Below are positions 17,044-25,500 of a stretch of DNA of 26,453 bases, piece by piece (the first letter of the stretch is position 1; each line of letters opens with the position of its first letter). The stretch spans positions 1 through 26,453 of the forward strand of contig JAPXLT010000027.1 in assembly GCA_033809415.1 (NCBI GenBank). The letters run 5' to 3'. The notes under the pieces are model-generated. The model ran no database searches and had not been told where the DNA came from. It saw only the letters and a program-made list of their open reading frames with translations. Position numbers and translations under genes: made by a program. Source of the stretch: JAQVUB01 sp033809415. Its GTDB lineage: Bacteria; Verrucomicrobiota; Lentisphaeria; Oligosphaerales; Oligosphaeraceae.

Positions 17044-18030
17044 TCAAAGCCCCCGTCCGGAAGCCACTGCCAGAGCCGCATAATCGCCTATCGCCTCCCC
17101 TAGACCAGCAGGAACAATCTGGCAACAGGCGGAAGACAGCGGCAGAGCTTCCCGCTGCAATGACTGTTCCATCGGCAGACGCAAAAGCTCCTCCGTCCTG
17201 GCAAAGATACTGCCGAGGATGACGCGTTCCGGGTTAAGCAGATCAATCAGCACGGCCAGACCGCGTCCGAGATATTCGCCGCAAAGAGCAAACACGTCCA
17301 AAGCCGCCTTGTCTCCCTTTTTAGCCCAGGCCGCAAGCTCGGCGGCATTCACAGCAGGCAAATCCTCGGGTTCCGGGCACCAGTCCGGCGGTGTTCCGGC
17401 CTGTAGAAGTTCGCGCGCTTTCATCTGACCAAGTTGGGCAAGCCCGCCACCGGAACAAAACCCCTCGAACGATCCAGCCTTGCCATAGCCGACCGGACCG
17501 AAGTCTGCCAGTCGCAGATGCCCGCACTCTCCGGCCATATCGCTGCTGCCGCTGTAAAGCTGTCCGTTCAGGATCAATCCGGCGCCCAGGCCGGTGCCAA
17601 AAGTCAGAAAAATCATGTTGCGGCAATTGCGCCCTGCCCCCCAGTTCCATTCTGCCAAGGCACCAGCATTGGCATCATTCTGCAAGCGAACCGGAACCGA
17701 AAATTCCGCCTCGAGCATTTCGATGATCGGCACCCGATCCCAGCCGGGTAGGTTCGGAGGCGAGAGGATCAGCCCCTTCCGGCTATCCAAAGGACCTCCG
17801 CAGCTGACGCCAACCCCGGCCAGATCACCGGAAGAACATCCTGAATCCTGCAAGAGCGCCTTGATCTCTGCCCGTAAATACGGGAAAAATTGCGCCGGTG
17901 ATGGGAAATCGGTCGTGGCAAACTTCCGCTTCTGCAAGCATTGCATGGTTTGCGAATCGCTGCCCTGCTGTCCCAGCAACACTGCGCTTTTGCTGCCGCC
18001 AATATCAATCCCCAGGAAACGTTCGCTCAT
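17044..18030 (-). CDS. ROK-family sugar kinase (glucokinase-like), zinc cysteines lost
   Basis: A 328-residue cytoplasmic protein with a duplicated actin-like ATPase fold. FLGIDIGGSKSAVLLG (5-20) is the phosphate-1 loop. LQNDANAGALAEW holds the catalytic-base Asp119, and LTFGTGLGAGLI is phosphate 2. GECGH (Glu168, His171) precedes the zinc site. In typical ROK proteins a CxCGxxGCxE motif follows, but here it reads VGYGKAGSFE (180-189), so all three cysteines are replaced while His171 and Glu189 remain. The lack of a DNA-binding N-terminus indicates an enzyme rather than a repressor; the substrate could be glucose, N-acetylglucosamine, N-acetylmannosamine or fructose. It starts 1 nt after the ftsW stop (TAA-A-ATG) with GAGG 8 nt upstream, so it is co-transcribed and possibly translationally coupled. 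Confidence 0.88.
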   Translation of the reverse strand: MSERFLGIDIGGSKSAVLLGQQGSDSQTMQCLQKRKFATTDFPSPAQFFPYLRAEIKALLQDSGCSSGDLAGVGVSCGGPLDSRKGLILSPPNLPGWDRVPIIEMLEAEFSVPVRLQNDANAGALAEWNWGAGRNCRNMIFLTFGTGLGAGLILNGQLYSGSSDMAGECGHLRLADFGPVGYGKAGSFEGFCSGGGLAQLGQMKARELLQAGTPPDWCPEPEDLPAVNAAELAAWAKKGDKAALDVFALCGEYLGRGLAVLIDLLNPERVILGSIFARTEELLRLPMEQSLQREALPLSSACCQIVPAGLGEAIGDYAALAVASGRGL

Positions 18031-18031
18031 T

Positions 18032-19318
18032 TTAGTTGCCTCGCCTGGGTTTTTGTTTCAGTGCTGTGGCCTTGTAGGTCAGATGCCACTGTGAACTGGT
18101 AATCTCCGCCCAAATATCCACCAGATTACGTATGCTGACATTGAGAACCAGTCCACTGCAAGCCAGAAGAATCATCATGCTCGAACCGCCATAACTTAAA
18201 AAAGGCGCCGTCACGCCTGTCGTCGGGCACCACCCGCTGACCACTCCGATATTAACCAAAGCCTGCATGCAGATCAGGGTGCCAATGCCTAGACATAACA
18301 GCATTTCCGGGCGCCTGCGGCATTGCCGGGCAATGAACAAAATGCTGGTAAACATCGTCAAATACAGGAAAAAAACCAGCGAAACTCCAAGGAATCCCAG
18401 TTCTTCGCCAATCACCGCCACAATAAAGTCCGTATGTGCTTCCGGAAGAAAGGTTTTTATTACCCCTTTGGAAAACCCGCGCCCCTTCAGTCCACCACCT
18501 CCCATGCCTAATTGCGAACGCCATAATTGAAAAGCGTCACCGAGCTGCTCGGCCTCCGGATTCTTATAGGATGTTATTCGGCTGATGCGTTCCGGACTCA
18601 GGCGAATGGCCAGGTATCCCGCCGCCATGCCGACAATCATGATGATCACCAGATAGCGTATTCGCACACCGGCAAAAAACATGATGGCAAAACACGAAGC
18701 GCCGGTAATGACCGTCGTGCTCAAGTCCTTGCCCAGCAAAATCAACAGTAAGATCACACCGACTGTCAACCCCGGCAATAAAATCCCTGGAACCAACTTC
18801 CGGATGGAATCCCGATCGAGAGTCCCATAGTAAGAGGCTAGAAACAAGATCAGTACGATTTTTGCAAACTCGGATGGCTGTATCTGAATATTCACGGAAC
18901 CAACCGAGATTCGCAGCCAGCGTATAGCACCTTTAATCTCGCAGACCAGCGGGAAAAAATGCACTGCCCCAGGACTGAGTTTATTGCAAATAGAAGCCAG
19001 GGCAAGATATAAAAGCAACACTCCGACCAGGACTACCCCCCAGAATGAATAGCGTATCATATAGCGCATCGGCAGCAAGGTCAGCACAAAGGCCACAACC
19101 AGCCCCAGCCCCAGCCAGACAACTTGGTTCCAGAACAATCGCGCTCCGACGCTGTGAACCGTCGCCGAATAAACCATCGGAAGCCCAAGGCCGATCAAAG
19201 CTAACAGGGAAACCATGAAGATAATCGGCCAAAACCGGGCACTGAATAAATTCTGAACACCCTGCGCCGACGGGTCAGCCTCAGACCATACAGACTCGCT
19301 CTCGATAACCGATGCCAT
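18032..19318 (-). CDS. ftsW: FtsW-type SEDS peptidoglycan glycosyltransferase
   Basis: A 428-residue integral membrane protein with about ten hydrophobic segments. SEDS proteins polymerise lipid II into glycan strands; FtsW does so at the division septum with a partner transpeptidase. Visible signatures are GAIRWLRI and QPSEFAK (130-153), QLWRSQLGMGGGGLKGRG (264-281), LPEAHTDFIVAVIGEELGFLG (291-311) and NIGVVSGWCPTTGVTAPFLSYGGSS (356-380). Asp297 in HTDF corresponds to the essential Asp of the family. GEELG and the FLSYGGSS tail favour FtsW over RodA, although RodA cannot be excluded. The loop after the fourth segment (CNKLSPGAVHFFPLVCEIK) is longer than usual. It is first in an operon with the ROK kinase. 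The ATG at 19318 is fixed by an in-frame TGA four codons upstream. No other cell-wall cluster genes lie nearby. Confidence 0.85.
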   Translation of the reverse strand: MASVIESESVWSEADPSAQGVQNLFSARFWPIIFMVSLLALIGLGLPMVYSATVHSVGARLFWNQVVWLGLGLVVAFVLTLLPMRYMIRYSFWGVVLVGVLLLYLALASICNKLSPGAVHFFPLVCEIKGAIRWLRISVGSVNIQIQPSEFAKIVLILFLASYYGTLDRDSIRKLVPGILLPGLTVGVILLLILLGKDLSTTVITGASCFAIMFFAGVRIRYLVIIMIVGMAAGYLAIRLSPERISRITSYKNPEAEQLGDAFQLWRSQLGMGGGGLKGRGFSKGVIKTFLPEAHTDFIVAVIGEELGFLGVSLVFFLYLTMFTSILFIARQCRRRPEMLLCLGIGTLICMQALVNIGVVSGWCPTTGVTAPFLSYGGSSMMILLACSGLVLNVSIRNLVDIWAEITSSQWHLTYKATALKQKPRRGN

Positions 19319-19319
19319 A

Positions 19320-19358
19320 TTAAATCATATCCTGTTGACTCTGCCACGGAAATTCCAA
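19320..19358 (-). other. Possible leader ORF before ftsW
   Basis: A strong Shine-Dalgarno-like AAGGGAGGTG (minus-strand reading of 19361-19370) is followed by TTG at 19358 and a 12-codon frame (MEFPWQSQQDMI) whose TAA ends 1 nt before the ftsW ATG. This Shine-Dalgarno is too far (over 40 nt) to serve ftsW, which has only AGGA 11 nt upstream. A coupled leader peptide is possible, but the short spacing to the TTG makes it uncertain. Confidence 0.25.
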
Positions 19359-19788
19359 TACACCTCCCTTAATATGATACCATCCCAGATTTTTTCCTGA
19401 AACCATTTGCAAAATCTGAAAGCTGAAAGTCATAACCGATAATAAAAAGACGGGAAAAAGTTTTCCACGAATAAATTGCCGGAACGGGCGTCGGCGACAA
19501 AAATTTGGGAGCGAGAAGTCATACGGCTTGAAAACAAAAAAATCACTGATAGAGTAAAGTTGTGTGCGGAAGAGCCTGACTAATGATTGCCCTTAATAAT
19601 TTTAGAAATCGAGCTGGCTTTTTAATTTTCTTCTCAAAGATGACGTTGTAGTTATTGGCAAACGATGCAGGAATTGTTGACAAAGCTGACGGTCGCGCGC
19701 ATTGCATCAGCACCTGTGCGATTCTGGATCTTATGAAAGTGTCAGCCTAGTTCCGTTTCCGGTCTGAAGAGAAGGTAAAATACCAACA
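19359..19788. other. Non-coding space between ftsW and the toxin-antitoxin-like pair
   Basis: This 430-bp stretch probably carries the ftsW promoter (minus) and that of the 257-residue gene (plus; TAAAAT at 19776-19781 is a weak -10). A 54-codon open frame on the minus strand (19543-19707, with LKLLRAIISQALPH) is protein-like but unrecognised and lacks a ribosome-binding site. It may be a remnant. I see no RNA gene. Confidence 0.35.
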
Positions 19789-19805
19789 ATGTCCGATCTG
19801 GACAT
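19789..19805. promoter_or_regulatory. Candidate operator: inverted repeat at the ribosome-binding site
   Basis: ATGTCC-GATCT-GGACAT is a perfect 6-bp inverted repeat with a 5-nt spacer. It touches GGAGG (19806-19810), the ribosome-binding site of the gene at 19821. Toxin-antitoxin operons are usually autoregulated through such palindromes. As an RNA hairpin it could also hide the ribosome-binding site. Confidence 0.5.
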
Positions 19806-19820
19806 GGAGGAAGAAATCAT

Positions 19821-20594
19821 ATGGAAGCGCTTGGGCACGTTGAAATACATATTCAGGATTACGCCAATCCCGGGAAATTGAAGACAGACACATTCGATAT
19901 TGCGGAACTTCGCGAGACGTTGACATGTGTTGAAGAAATGCTGTTCCCTGACAAAAAGCAAGAACGTCCCATGATCACCTTGCAAATCTTGAACGGCTCG
20001 GTCATCGAGAGGTTTACGACTTCACTGACTGCCGTTGCACGGTTTTCAGGCATCCTTGCGCTTGTAATCAATCTCCAAGAGCTGCATGGACTGGATAAAA
20101 AGACTGCGGAATCTTTTATGAAACTGCAAGCGTATTCGGTTAAAAACAATCGTTCTATTGCATTGAGTACATCTGAGAATCAATCCAAACTGAAAATCAC
20201 TCCGGAATCAAAATATGATCATTACGATGATGGGGCATGGACGGAAACGGAATTCTTTTTTTATGGGGAAATAGTTGATGCCGGCGGAAAAAGCAATCCA
20301 AACATTCATCTGGACGTGCCTGAAAAAGGTGTGTTGACAATATCGACGAAGAAAGAGATTCTCAGCGATCAAAAGGAAAATCTTCTTTACAAAACAGTAG
20401 GCGTGCATGCGAAAGGAAAGAAAAACATCATCAGTGGTGATATCGATGTTGGCAGTCTTTCTCTGATAAAATTCATTGACTATGTTCCTGCCTGGGATGA
20501 AAACTATATCAATGGGCTTATTGAAAAGGGAAGTAAAGTTTGGAGTGGCATTGATGTCGATACTTGGCTTGATGAGATCAGGGGGCGTGAATGA
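19821..20594 (+). CDS. Unrecognised 257-residue protein, putative antitoxin partner of the PIN gene
   Basis: The function is not recognised. The protein is soluble, with no signal peptide or membrane segment. The N-terminal third (VEIHIQDYANPGKLKTDTFDI, then AELRETLTCVEEMLFP and MITLQILNGSVIERF) looks like an alpha/beta domain. A middle beta-rich part (about 140-215: FFFYGEIVDAGGKSNPNIHL, LYKTVGVHAKGKKNI) follows. The last residues, GIDVDTWLDEIRGRE, resemble the short helical C-termini by which small antitoxins clasp a toxin. It overlaps the PIN gene by 4 bp (ATGA), the classic antitoxin-toxin arrangement, and has GGAGG 10 nt before its ATG. It is much larger than normal PIN antitoxins (VapB is about 70-90 residues). 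The antitoxin role is inferred from position and its C-terminus alone. Confidence 0.7.
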   Translation: MEALGHVEIHIQDYANPGKLKTDTFDIAELRETLTCVEEMLFPDKKQERPMITLQILNGSVIERFTTSLTAVARFSGILALVINLQELHGLDKKTAESFMKLQAYSVKNNRSIALSTSENQSKLKITPESKYDHYDDGAWTETEFFFYGEIVDAGGKSNPNIHLDVPEKGVLTISTKKEILSDQKENLLYKTVGVHAKGKKNIISGDIDVGSLSLIKFIDYVPAWDENYINGLIEKGSKVWSGIDVDTWLDEIRGRE

Positions 20595-21077
20595 AAAAGG
20601 AACAACTCTCTGCACTCCTTGATACCAGCTTTTTTATTCGATTGCTTAATAAAGAGGATGCTCTTCACCAGCGCACACAAGAGTTTCTCAAGTATTATGC
20701 TGGATCAAAATTATGTTTTGAAGATTTCAACGATAGCTATGGCGGAGTATTGTGTCAGGGGGAAAATGGAAGAGCTTCCATTACGCTATCTGCAAGTTCT
20801 GCCATTTACAGATGAACATGTACGTACTGCTGCGGAATATGCAAAATTTGTCTTCGCAGAAAGAATACCAACAGACATTGTCCGCCGTGTGGTAATACCA
20901 AATGACACCATGATGTTTGCCCAAGCAGAAGTGGATAACGCCAATTACTATATTACGGCTGACAGTGAATCACTAAAGGTGTACAATCTTTTATTATCGC
21001 ATGAAGATATGCCGCGTTTCAAAGTCGTGGATATTCGCTCCCAAGATTACCGTCAAGCTTTTTCAGCACTTTTTTGA
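20591..21077 (+). pseudogene. PIN-domain (VapC-like) ribonuclease toxin gene with a frameshift
   Basis: The ATG at 20591 overlaps the upstream stop (ATGA) with AGGGGG just before it. Frame 1 gives LLDTSFFIRLLNKEDALHQ (Asp11, first PIN acid). After about codon 40 the homology moves to the +1 frame: ISTIAMAEY (second acid), then IPNDTMMFAQAEVDN and YYITADSESL (third and fourth acids). One extra base in AAAA (20707-20710) or TTTT (20716-20719) explains the shift. Removing it gives an intact protein of about 161 residues, the usual VapC length. Known PIN toxins cleave tRNA or rRNA using Mg2+ bound by these acids. It is either a disabled toxin, a sequencing or assembly indel, or a +1 frameshift. 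The antitoxin-like frame is intact, as expected when a toxin decays first. Confidence 0.75.
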
Positions 21078-21203
21078 TGCAAAATTGAATTCAATCAATC
21101 CCACTAAATGCCCACCGGACAGGGGTATGCCATGATATTTATCCCCCTTTTTATACACTTATCCGGTATAAAAACATGATACATTTGCAACCCGAAACGG
21201 CAC

Positions 21204-21236
21204 AAAAAAAGGGCTTGTGGAAAGTCACAAGCCCTT
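21204..21236 (-). terminator. Intrinsic terminator of tRNA-Leu
   Basis: Read on the minus strand, AAGGGCTTGTG and CACAAGCCCTT form a perfect 11-bp stem with a 6-nt loop (ACTTTC), followed by a run of T residues (A-run at 21204-21210 on the plus strand). It lies 10 bp after the tRNA 3' end. Confidence 0.93.
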
Positions 21237-21246
21237 GATTTCGAGG

Positions 21247-21332
21247 TGGTACCGGAGGTGGGAGTCGAACCCACACACCCTTGCGGATACCAGATTTTGA
21301 GTCTAGCGCGTCTGCCATTCCGCCACTCCGGC
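21247..21332 (-). tRNA. tRNA-Leu (anticodon CAA)
   Basis: An 86-nt gene with an acceptor stem GCCGGAG / CTCCGGT (first pair G-U), discriminator A and an encoded CCA. The anticodon stem CTAGA / TCTGG carries the loop CTCAAAA, giving anticodon CAA, which reads UUG. The long variable arm (about TATCCGCAAGGGTG) is the class II hallmark of Leu. The T-loop has GGTTCGACTCC. It is transcribed on the minus strand towards the toxin-antitoxin-like pair and ends in a strong terminator. Confidence 0.95.
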
Positions 21333-21369
21333 ATTTGAACTGGATATACTATAAACTTTCATCTGCATT

Positions 21370-21648
21370 TTGCAATCTGATCACGTTTTTTTACGTAATG
21401 GGTCTGCTGTGTGCGGTAATGCGTCAGTAAAACTGGGTGACAGGGGCTTTTTTACAACTAAAAACACTAATGGACACGAAAAAAATTCATGGGAAATACG
21501 ACGCACTTTAGTACGCAAAACCGTTGAGAAGGCAACTGGCAGGATTTTTGAAGAAGAACTTATTAAAGCCAATCATGCCAGAGTTATGTATGATCCTGCA
21601 TTCATACCGGAGGACAAACGGGTCATAAACAAGAAGCCGGATTCGTAA
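21370..21648 (+). pseudogene. Possible gene remnant beside tRNA-Leu, begins in a repeat
   Basis: This is a frame opening with TTG and lacking a ribosome-binding site. Its first half (FFTTKNTNGHEKNSW at about 21445-21490) is the translation of an ACTAAAAACACTAATGGACA stutter, a common intergenic repeat type, and is unlikely to be real protein. The second half (VEKATGRIFEEELIKANHAR, then MYDPAFIPEDKRVINKKPDS) is protein-like but unrecognised. It may be the 3' end of a lost gene truncated by the repeat. Low confidence. Confidence 0.25.
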
Positions 21649-21741
21649 ATAGCCATCAGGCATTGCATGGCAGATTGGGCTGGCAGGGAAATTATGCACA
21701 GGAAAGTATGTTGACCGAAAAAACAAAAGGAGAAGAATTTT

Positions 21742-21883
21742 ATGAACTCACAATGCTATGCAAACAACAACTGTAATGATGGGTCCTCTTCATCCGGATG
21801 CCTCACAGGCAGATGAAGCAGCATTTTTGAAACTCGAAGAGTCGATCGGTTCTTTCAGCTTTTCCGTCAAAAATAACAAGTGA
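21742..21883 (+). pseudogene. Small unrecognised reading frame(s), possibly frameshifted
   Basis: The ATG at 21742 has a good AAAAGGAGAAG 6 nt upstream and gives a 24-residue Cys- and Ser-rich peptide ending at 21816. A second, protein-like frame from the ATG at 21758 to 21883 (41 codons, AAFLKLEESIGSFSFSVKNN) overlaps it but has no ribosome-binding site of its own. A one-base loss near 21756 would join the two into one small protein of about 46 residues. It stands 8 bp before the gene at 21892, so the two may be one transcript. The function is not known. Confidence 0.25.
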
Positions 21884-21891
21884 GGTAAAGA

Positions 21892-22151
21892 ATGAGCTGG
21901 AAAAATGAAATGATTGGATGGACAAGGTGCCGTCGTTTCCGGGGGAGCGAACCCCGTTTCCTTGAATATCTGAAAAACTACAAAATCGCCATACCGCATT
22001 GGATCCCCAATGCCGTCATTGCGCCCGATGAGACCGATTTCCGCGGCGGCTTTGCCATTGACCGCAAAGCGTTTCCGGATCCCGAAGAGGATTGCTCGAT
22101 AGTGTCTATGATCATCTGGAGCGGTTCCGCATGGTGAAACTTGCGCTTTAA
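21892..22151 (+). pseudogene. Unrecognised small protein gene with a probable frameshift
   Basis: The ATG follows AGGTAAAG. The frame reads MSWKNEMIGWTRCRRF, EPRFLEYLKNYKIAIPHWIP and GGFAIDRKAFPDPEED, and then loses protein character and stops at 22137. The -1 frame from 22095 continues naturally as LDSVYDHLERFRMVKLAL and ends with TAA at 22149-22151. A single lost T in the GATTG stretch (22090-22094) would restore an 87-residue basic, soluble protein. No family is recognised. It could be a broken accessory gene or an assembly indel. Confidence 0.35.
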
Positions 22152-22501
22152 GAGCGCTTTCCATCAGCAGTTCCGGCTGTGCCGCTGGGGAACAGAATTC
22201 CGCCTTTTTCCGCTCGCACTGATTTCCAACATCATTGGCAAATCAGCTCATGATGGTAACGTCCTATCCAATTCGTCGGACGGAGCTATCTGTAGAAGGT
22301 ATATTTAGCGCCGATTGTACATTCTTCCAGTCTGAACTCCGGCATTACAGCGCAGGGGATAATAACTTGGAATGCAGATACTTATAAGCTTCAGGCGGTC
22401 TGGCAGAAATAATTCTGCCGGAAAGATTCCCCTGCCCTGACCGGGCAGAACCTTGGTCATCCCAATAAGGAGCGAGCTCCGCCTCGATCTGGAGACCGTG
22501 C
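22152..22501. other. Non-coding space with a hairpin
   Basis: No convincing gene is found, although short open stretches at 22152-22310 look weakly protein-like in two frames. The region contains a hairpin at 22399-22422 and a short GGAG-CGAG-CTCC inverted repeat at about 22470-22481. It is the 3' side of the minus-strand gene at 22502. Confidence 0.4.
22399..22422. other. Hairpin downstream of the 1022-residue gene
   Basis: TCTGGCAGAA and TTCTGCCGGA pair over 10 bp (one G-U) around an ATAA loop. No T-run follows on either strand, so it is not a standard intrinsic terminator. It lies about 80 bp after the stop of the minus-strand gene and could be a 3' mRNA stabiliser. Confidence 0.45.
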
Positions 22502-25500
22502 TTAGTCCAATTCGATTTGGAAAACTGCGCCACCTGGCTTCACCGGCAAGGAAATCTCACGCACACCAGCAGCGGAACGGACCTTGACCACTGCATTGCC
22601 GCAAGAATGAAGGCTGAATTCTGCGGAATTGCCATGGACGCCGCAAAATTCCAGATAATTTTCCGGAGCCGTCTCCAAAACCTGCGAACCGGCCACTGTC
22701 AGCATGGCAGGCACACGCTCAATTACCTCGTAATCGAAACACAAAGCTCCGACATGAACCGCAACCGGTTTGCGGTTGCCCGGCAGAGTCCAGTCGGTAT
22801 TGAGCATGAAAAGCTGTCCGCAACGGGCATCGTCGAAACGGCGCACGGTCCAGAAGACTTCTTTGGAAGGGTCCTTTACGAACCATTCACCCCGATGCTC
22901 GCGGGCGAGTTTATTGATCCATGCCGCGGCAAAACGCTGCAAAGCTTCATGCCCCGGATAAGCCCAGGCGGTAATGACATAAGCCACGCCTTTGCCATAA
23001 CGGTAACGTGTAAGCAGAGGCAAAGCCGTAACGGCATCCCAGGCAACGATTTCCGCACCGGCCAATTCCACAGCGGCAAGTCGGCAGGGACCATCCTCAC
23101 CAGTGAAATCGCTTGGCATGGCGCTCAATTCCACTTCGGGAATCACCTCTCGACCGGCACAGTTCCACTGTCCACTAAATTCATGACTGGTAGGACCGAA
23201 CACTTTGATTCCGCACAATTCGGAAAGATCGCCAGAGCGGAACAGCCGGAAATCGGTGAAATCACGTTTCTCCTGAGTACCGAATTGAGGCAAACCGGAG
23301 AAGAATGTGCCACCCTCACGGACAAAATCACGTAATTTGTCATAATCTTCCGGAATCAGCGTATTCCATCCGAGGTTGAGCAGAAGTTTATAGCGATGGA
23401 AAAATCCGCTGTCCGACTCCACCGGAACTTCATCAAAATCACCATATGGAGTGCCGGCAAAAAAGTGCCGCTGTTTTTCATATTTCTGTCGTAGCGGATG
23501 AGTGAGACAGCCGGGCATCAGCACATCCAGCAGCTGACGGCATTTTTCGGGCTGGGCATGCCCCCATTCGGGAAGATTCCGTCCGAACTGTCCCCAGACT
23601 GAATAATGGGGATCCTGTTCGCCGCCGCAGACAAAGCCGTTGAATGGCGCCGCATAGCGTCCCTCCAGGAAGGCGATCGGGCGACAGGAATGTCCCTGTC
23701 GGGGATGGGTCATCACAAAGTGGTAGAACTCCCGGAGCATCTGACGTTTGCCGCTCGTCAGGGCATCGTCCCAGCACTGCCGTTCCTCCTTCCACATCAC
23801 GAAAAGGCTGTCCTCTTCGTAAAACATGTTTGCGCCCATCATCCAGCTCTGATAGAGCGAGAGGAAGAAAAGCCCCAGCTGATTGGCGAAATACGGCTGC
23901 ATGGCGTGCTGGGTGGCGATATGCACGCCCCAGGTGCCATCGGACATTGCTTCGCTGGCGGTGCGCGCCAATGAACACAGATGCATAGTATTGGGAACCA
24001 TGGTTTCGGCCCGGATGTAATCGATTCCGGCCTGATAGCAGTAACGCTGACCGCCGGAAGCATCGCCGAAGCTGACCAGGCGCACCGAACGGTGAATCCT
24101 GTCGGCTTTTTCACGCAGGAATGCCACATAATTTTCCGCCGCTTCGCGCATGGATTCCGGACGGATTTCATGATCGGGATCGACCGCATACAGCACGCCG
24201 GTCAGTTCATGGTATCCGGCCGCGTGCATCATGTTTCCGGCGGCCCGGGCTAACGCGCCACTCTCAAAATCGGTTGCCGCTTCCACATGGATACCATGTT
24301 CCAAACAGTATTTTCCCCATTTTTCCAGCAGCGCGTCATCGACTTTCCGGTGTTGATGGCCATCATAATCCTGATAGAGATGACTGCGGATGACGATCAG
24401 GTTACCCATCCTCGTGCGATTCATATAATCCAGCAGCCATTCCATTTCGCCGCTGTCGTCATGGGGCACGGAAGTGAGGTCGGCGCCGACCATCAGCGGA
24501 TGTTTTTCCGCAGGGACTTTCCACACTTCGGCGACCGTTCCGCGAAGGTTGGTGTCGGTGACGAATTCCACATTCAAGCCGGGTTCGGACAGAATGAACG
24601 GGAATTCATTCCATCCCGGATTCAGTTGGAGTTTCTGCGACATGCCGGCATAGTGCACGACACAGGAACAAGGTGCGCCGGAATGATGAATGCGTCCGTA
24701 TGCTTGCTCTCCGGTGATCACCCAGCGTGGCAGTACCAGTTCCTCCGCCGGCGCAGCGGATGGCAGGAAACTGATCCGGTTAATGAGCAGGAAGAAACGC
24801 GGATTGAGGTTGACCAGTTCAAATTCATGCGTCCCGGCGGCTGCCTTGAAACGGGTCCACACATCTTCCAGAATCTGCACGACATAATGTTTGCGGAAAT
24901 AATGTTTGAATTCGGCGACAGGAACCCCGTCACACTTCAGGATCATGGGGAAGGTGTCGCAAACCTGATTTTCCACCTCCGGATCGAAGTATTTCGCGGC
25001 CATGGCAATGAGATGAAAAATCTGTTCGCCGCTCTGCGTCAGATGGGCAGAGAATCGCACCGCATCTCCGGGCGCCAGCCAGGCGGAACGCATCCGCGCC
25101 CACTCATGCACGGGCAAAGGGAGTTCATCGGCATCCAAAGCAGCTTCCCCCGCCCGTAGCGGTGGTCTGAACCAGAGAAAACCGGTGCGAATCACCGAAA
25201 CATGGCAATAGCCGTATTTGGGTCCGACTTCGAATACGATCCGCCCTTCTTGGGCGATTTGCTGCGCCGTGAAGTCAAACGTGCCGCTGGCGGTCACCAA
25301 ATGAAAAACCGCATCGGGTTCGACTTCGGCAATCACATGCAGGCCGGAAAGCGCCCGTCGGGTGGTCTCCTGCCATGAATTGCCGGTTAATGGAATTTCC
25401 TTTGGACAACTGGTCGGACCGGAAATGCAGCGTGGATAATGATAAAGGCTCAGACTCTCAAGATGACCGTTTTCACATTCCAGATGTCCATCCCAGATAT

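Noticed and set aside
21790..22164. A 124-codon minus-strand frame opposite the small plus-strand genes.
   Set aside because: It has no ribosome-binding site or motif. The plus-strand frames have better Shine-Dalgarno sites and more protein-like composition, although neither is certain.
22399..22422. The hairpin as an intrinsic terminator of the 1022-residue gene.
   Set aside because: There is no T-run on either side, so only a generic 3' structure can be claimed.
24287..25159. A 290-codon plus-strand frame inside the 1022-residue gene.
   Set aside because: It is antisense shadow coding. The minus-strand protein has domain-like structure, and the plus-strand product resembles no family.
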